From Ruegeria marina (GTDB lineage Bacteria; Pseudomonadota; Alphaproteobacteria; Rhodobacterales; Rhodobacteraceae): a stretch of 64,000 bases of DNA. Both the position numbers and the translations under genes were made by a program. Positions 62,163-64,000 of the stretch are shown here, one piece after another (position 1 is the stretch's first letter; every line of letters begins with the position of its first letter). The stretch spans positions 62,001 through 126,000 of the forward strand of contig NZ_FMZV01000015.1 of NCBI RefSeq assembly GCF_900101475.1, in the 5' to 3' direction. Below the pieces are notes generated by a model, which worked only from the letters and a program-made list of their open reading frames with translations, ran no database searches and had not been told where the DNA came from.

Positions 62163-64000
62163 ATGACCACGACGAATGCGCTGCGCGAGATCGAGGAACT
62201 GGCCGACATGGGCATCACCCTGTCGGACGGCACCCGGCTTTCGGCCCGGGTCTGGCGCCCGGTTGACAGCTGTACCGACCCGGTGCCGGCGATCCTGGAA
62301 TACCTGCCCTATCGCAAGCGCGACGGCACCTGTGCCCGTGATGCTCTGACCCATCCCTGGATGGCCAAGCGCGGCTATGCCTGCATCCGCGTCGACATTC
62401 GCGGCAATGGCGACAGCCAGGGGGTGATGGAGGACGAATACACCCAGCAGGAACTCGACGACGCGGTCGAGGTAATCCACTGGCTTGCGGTGCAGCCCTG
62501 GTGCAGCGGCGCAATTGGCATGATGGGAATCAGTTGGGGCGGGTTCAACTCGCTTCAGGTGGCGGCGATGCAGCCCGAACCGCTGAAGGCGATCATCACG
62601 CTCTGCTCGACCGTGGATCGCTATGCCGAGGACATCCATTTCAAGGGCGGTTGCCTGTTGAACGAGAACCTGGGCTGGGGCGCCACCATGTGGTGTTTCT
62701 CGTCCCGCGCGCCCGATCCGGCGCTGGTGGGCGAGGCCTGGCGCGAGATGTGGCTGGAGCGGCTCAAGGCGCAACCCTTCCTGCCCGAGATCTGGTTGCA
62801 GCACCAGACCCGCGACGCCTATTGGCGGCATGGCTCGATCTGCGAGGATTTCAGCGCGATCAGGACGCCCACGCTGGCGATCAGCGGCTGGGGCGACAGT
62901 TACATGAACACGGTGCCGCAGTTGGTCGACAACCTTGAGACGGTGGTCAAGGGGATCAACGGGCCCTGGATCCACAAATACCCGCATTTCGCCATCCCCG
63001 GCCCCCGCATAGGGTTCCTGCAAGAGGCGCTGCGCTGGTGGGACCGCTGGCTCAAGGGTGTCGAGAACGGCGTCGAGGATGAGCCCGATTACCGCGCTTA
63101 TGTGATGGACGGGATCGCGCCCGAGACAAAGAGCCTCTACCGCCCCGGCCGCTGGATCGCGGAACAGGCAGGTTCTACCCGCCACCTGCCGGTGGAGACC
63201 CTGCACCTGACAGACACCGGGCTTGGGCCAGAGGGGCCACTGACCGCGCAGGTCAGTACGCCCTTGCACGCAGGCATGGATTGCGGTGAATACGGGTCGT
63301 TCTTTGCCGGGCCGGAACTGCCCGGCGACCAGCGGCTGGACGACGCGCTGTCCGTCTGTTTCGACAGCGTCCCCCTGCCCGAAAGGATGGATATCGTCGG
63401 CGCCCCGCGCATCCGGCTGCGGCTGAGTTCCGACAAGCCGCAGGCGCAGATCGCGGTGCGACTGAACCATGTGCTGCCCGACGGCACCTCGGCCCGGATC
63501 ACTTATGGCGTGCTGAACCTGACCCATCGCGACAGCCATGCCGCGCCCGAGCCGCTGGAGCAGGGACGTATCTATGACATCGCCTTTGACCTCGACCATA
63601 TCGGGTATCGCGTGCCTGCCGGACACCGGCTCAGGGTGGCGGTCTCGTCCTCGTACTGGCCGATGATCTGGCCCTCGCCGGAACGCGCCTGCCTGACGCT
63701 GCACGAGGCGTCAATCGACCTGCCGCAGCGCCCGGCGGGCGAGACGGACGAATGGGTGTTCCCGCCCGAGGACGGGGACGCGCCCTGGGAAATCCGTACC
63801 CTGCGCCCGGAATCGAACACACGCCGGACCGAAATCGACAAGGCCAACGGCGAGGTGCGATTGATCATCGTTGACGACAGCGGCCTGGTCGAGGACACCA
63901 GCCATGGCGCGCGTTCGGGCACCATCGCGCGGGAAACCTGGGTGATCCACCCCGACGATCCGCTGTCCGCCCGCGGGGTCTGCCACTGGACCAGCGAAAC
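62163..64000 (+). CDS. CocE/NonD family hydrolase (3' end outside window)
   Basis: At least 612 residues, open to the end of the window. N-terminal alpha/beta hydrolase of the X-Pro dipeptidyl-peptidase S15 group: MGITLSDGTRLSARVWRPVD, DIRGNGDSQGVMEDEYTQQE, nucleophile Ser in GMMGISWGGFN, acid Asp in ISGWGDSYMN and His in WIHKYPHFAIPGP. The C-terminal jelly roll starts near LDDALSVCFDSVPL. Members hydrolyse esters or amides such as cocaine and acyl-amino compounds; substrate here unknown. It follows the glycerate kinase by 51 bases. Confidence 0.92.
   Translation, partial: MTTTNALREIEELADMGITLSDGTRLSARVWRPVDSCTDPVPAILEYLPYRKRDGTCARDALTHPWMAKRGYACIRVDIRGNGDSQGVMEDEYTQQELDDAVEVIHWLAVQPWCSGAIGMMGISWGGFNSLQVAAMQPEPLKAIITLCSTVDRYAEDIHFKGGCLLNENLGWGATMWCFSSRAPDPALVGEAWREMWLERLKAQPFLPEIWLQHQTRDAYWRHGSICEDFSAIRTPTLAISGWGDSYMNTVPQLVDNLETVVKGINGPWIHKYPHFAIPGPRIGFLQEALRWWDRWLKGVENGVEDEPDYRAYVMDGIAPETKSLYRPGRWIAEQAGSTRHLPVETLHLTDTGLGPEGPLTAQVSTPLHAGMDCGEYGSFFAGPELPGDQRLDDALSVCFDSVPLPERMDIVGAPRIRLRLSSDKPQAQIAVRLNHVLPDGTSARITYGVLNLTHRDSHAAPEPLEQGRIYDIAFDLDHIGYRVPAGHRLRVAVSSSYWPMIWPSPERACLTLHEASIDLPQRPAGETDEWVFPPEDGDAPWEIRTLRPESNTRRTEIDKANGEVRLIIVDDSGLVEDTSHGARSGTIARETWVIHPDDPLSARGVCHWTSE

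Overview
The window is GC-rich (roughly 65 percent by eye), almost wholly coding, and reads as ordinary chromosome of an alphaproteobacterium. The gene set and protein flavour (TctABC tricarboxylate transport, two DMT exporters, an ArgO/ArgP pair, a DUF1127 protein, a type A RNase P RNA, a HisN-type phosphatase next to an XRE regulator, the choice of DUF-family proteins) and the characteristic intergenic repeat built on CCGGAGTATTTT plus ACCAGAAAGAAGC point to Rhodobacterales, most likely the Roseobacter group. I cannot name a species. I saw no phage, insertion sequence, CRISPR array or tRNA.

Layout. 1-4.5 kb: two tandem alpha/beta hydrolases (the first cut by the window edge, the second carrying a DNA-binding winged helix), aminopeptidase P, DUF427 and a RidA protein. 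4.6-10.9 kb: a sulfatase behind a nested palindrome, a sulfotransferase-like gene, DUF1036, a DMT permease, the divergent argO/argP pair, and a nitroreductase that looks like iodotyrosine deiodinase. 10.9-15.6 kb: tctC-tctB-tctA followed by an SLC13 permease. 15.8-25.9 kb: YebC, a GATase, an FAD dehydrogenase, a TPM-domain protein, a META-domain protein, a second SLC13 permease, a second DMT permease, YmdB-like phosphoesterase and 5-formyl-THF cyclo-ligase. 25.9-31.5 kb: MgtE, guanine deaminase convergent with 8-oxoguanine deaminase, HisN and an XRE regulator. 31.8-38.7 kb: quinone oxidoreductase, LysR, DUF1127, Bax-inhibitor-like membrane protein, ribosomal protein L33, a DUF1326-DUF2182-GYD cluster and rnpB. 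38.8-45.4 kb: amidase, lipoprotein, gatC-gatA, MFS permease, FAD oxidoreductase and a CREST-family ceramidase-like protein.

45.5-50.3 kb is the most unusual part: a metallo-beta-lactamase-fold hydrolase followed by three translationally coupled paralogues, each with an N-terminal SnoaL/NTF2-like domain and a C-terminal class III nucleotide cyclase domain that keeps all six canonical catalytic residues, then an M24-fold protein whose metal ligands are mostly lost. 50.3-52.9 kb holds a gene broken by two frameshifts and RNA-modification genes (trmO, tadA, rluB-like). 53-59.2 kb is a probable envelope-stress operon: a 29-residue membrane peptide, XpaC, TelA, a DUF2927 lipoprotein, an SPFH-GYF protein, a decayed cytochrome b561 gene, a zinc-ribbon membrane protein and a tiny lipoprotein. 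It resembles in part the Bacillus ydjFGHI set. The rest carries an Hsp20, a second nitroreductase, dtd, a glycerate kinase overlapping dtd, and the start of a CocE/NonD hydrolase that runs off the window.

Functional calls rest on motif recognition and recalled family knowledge; no database search was run. Starts were moved from the longest open frame wherever a ribosome binding site, signal peptide or family N-terminus argued for it.
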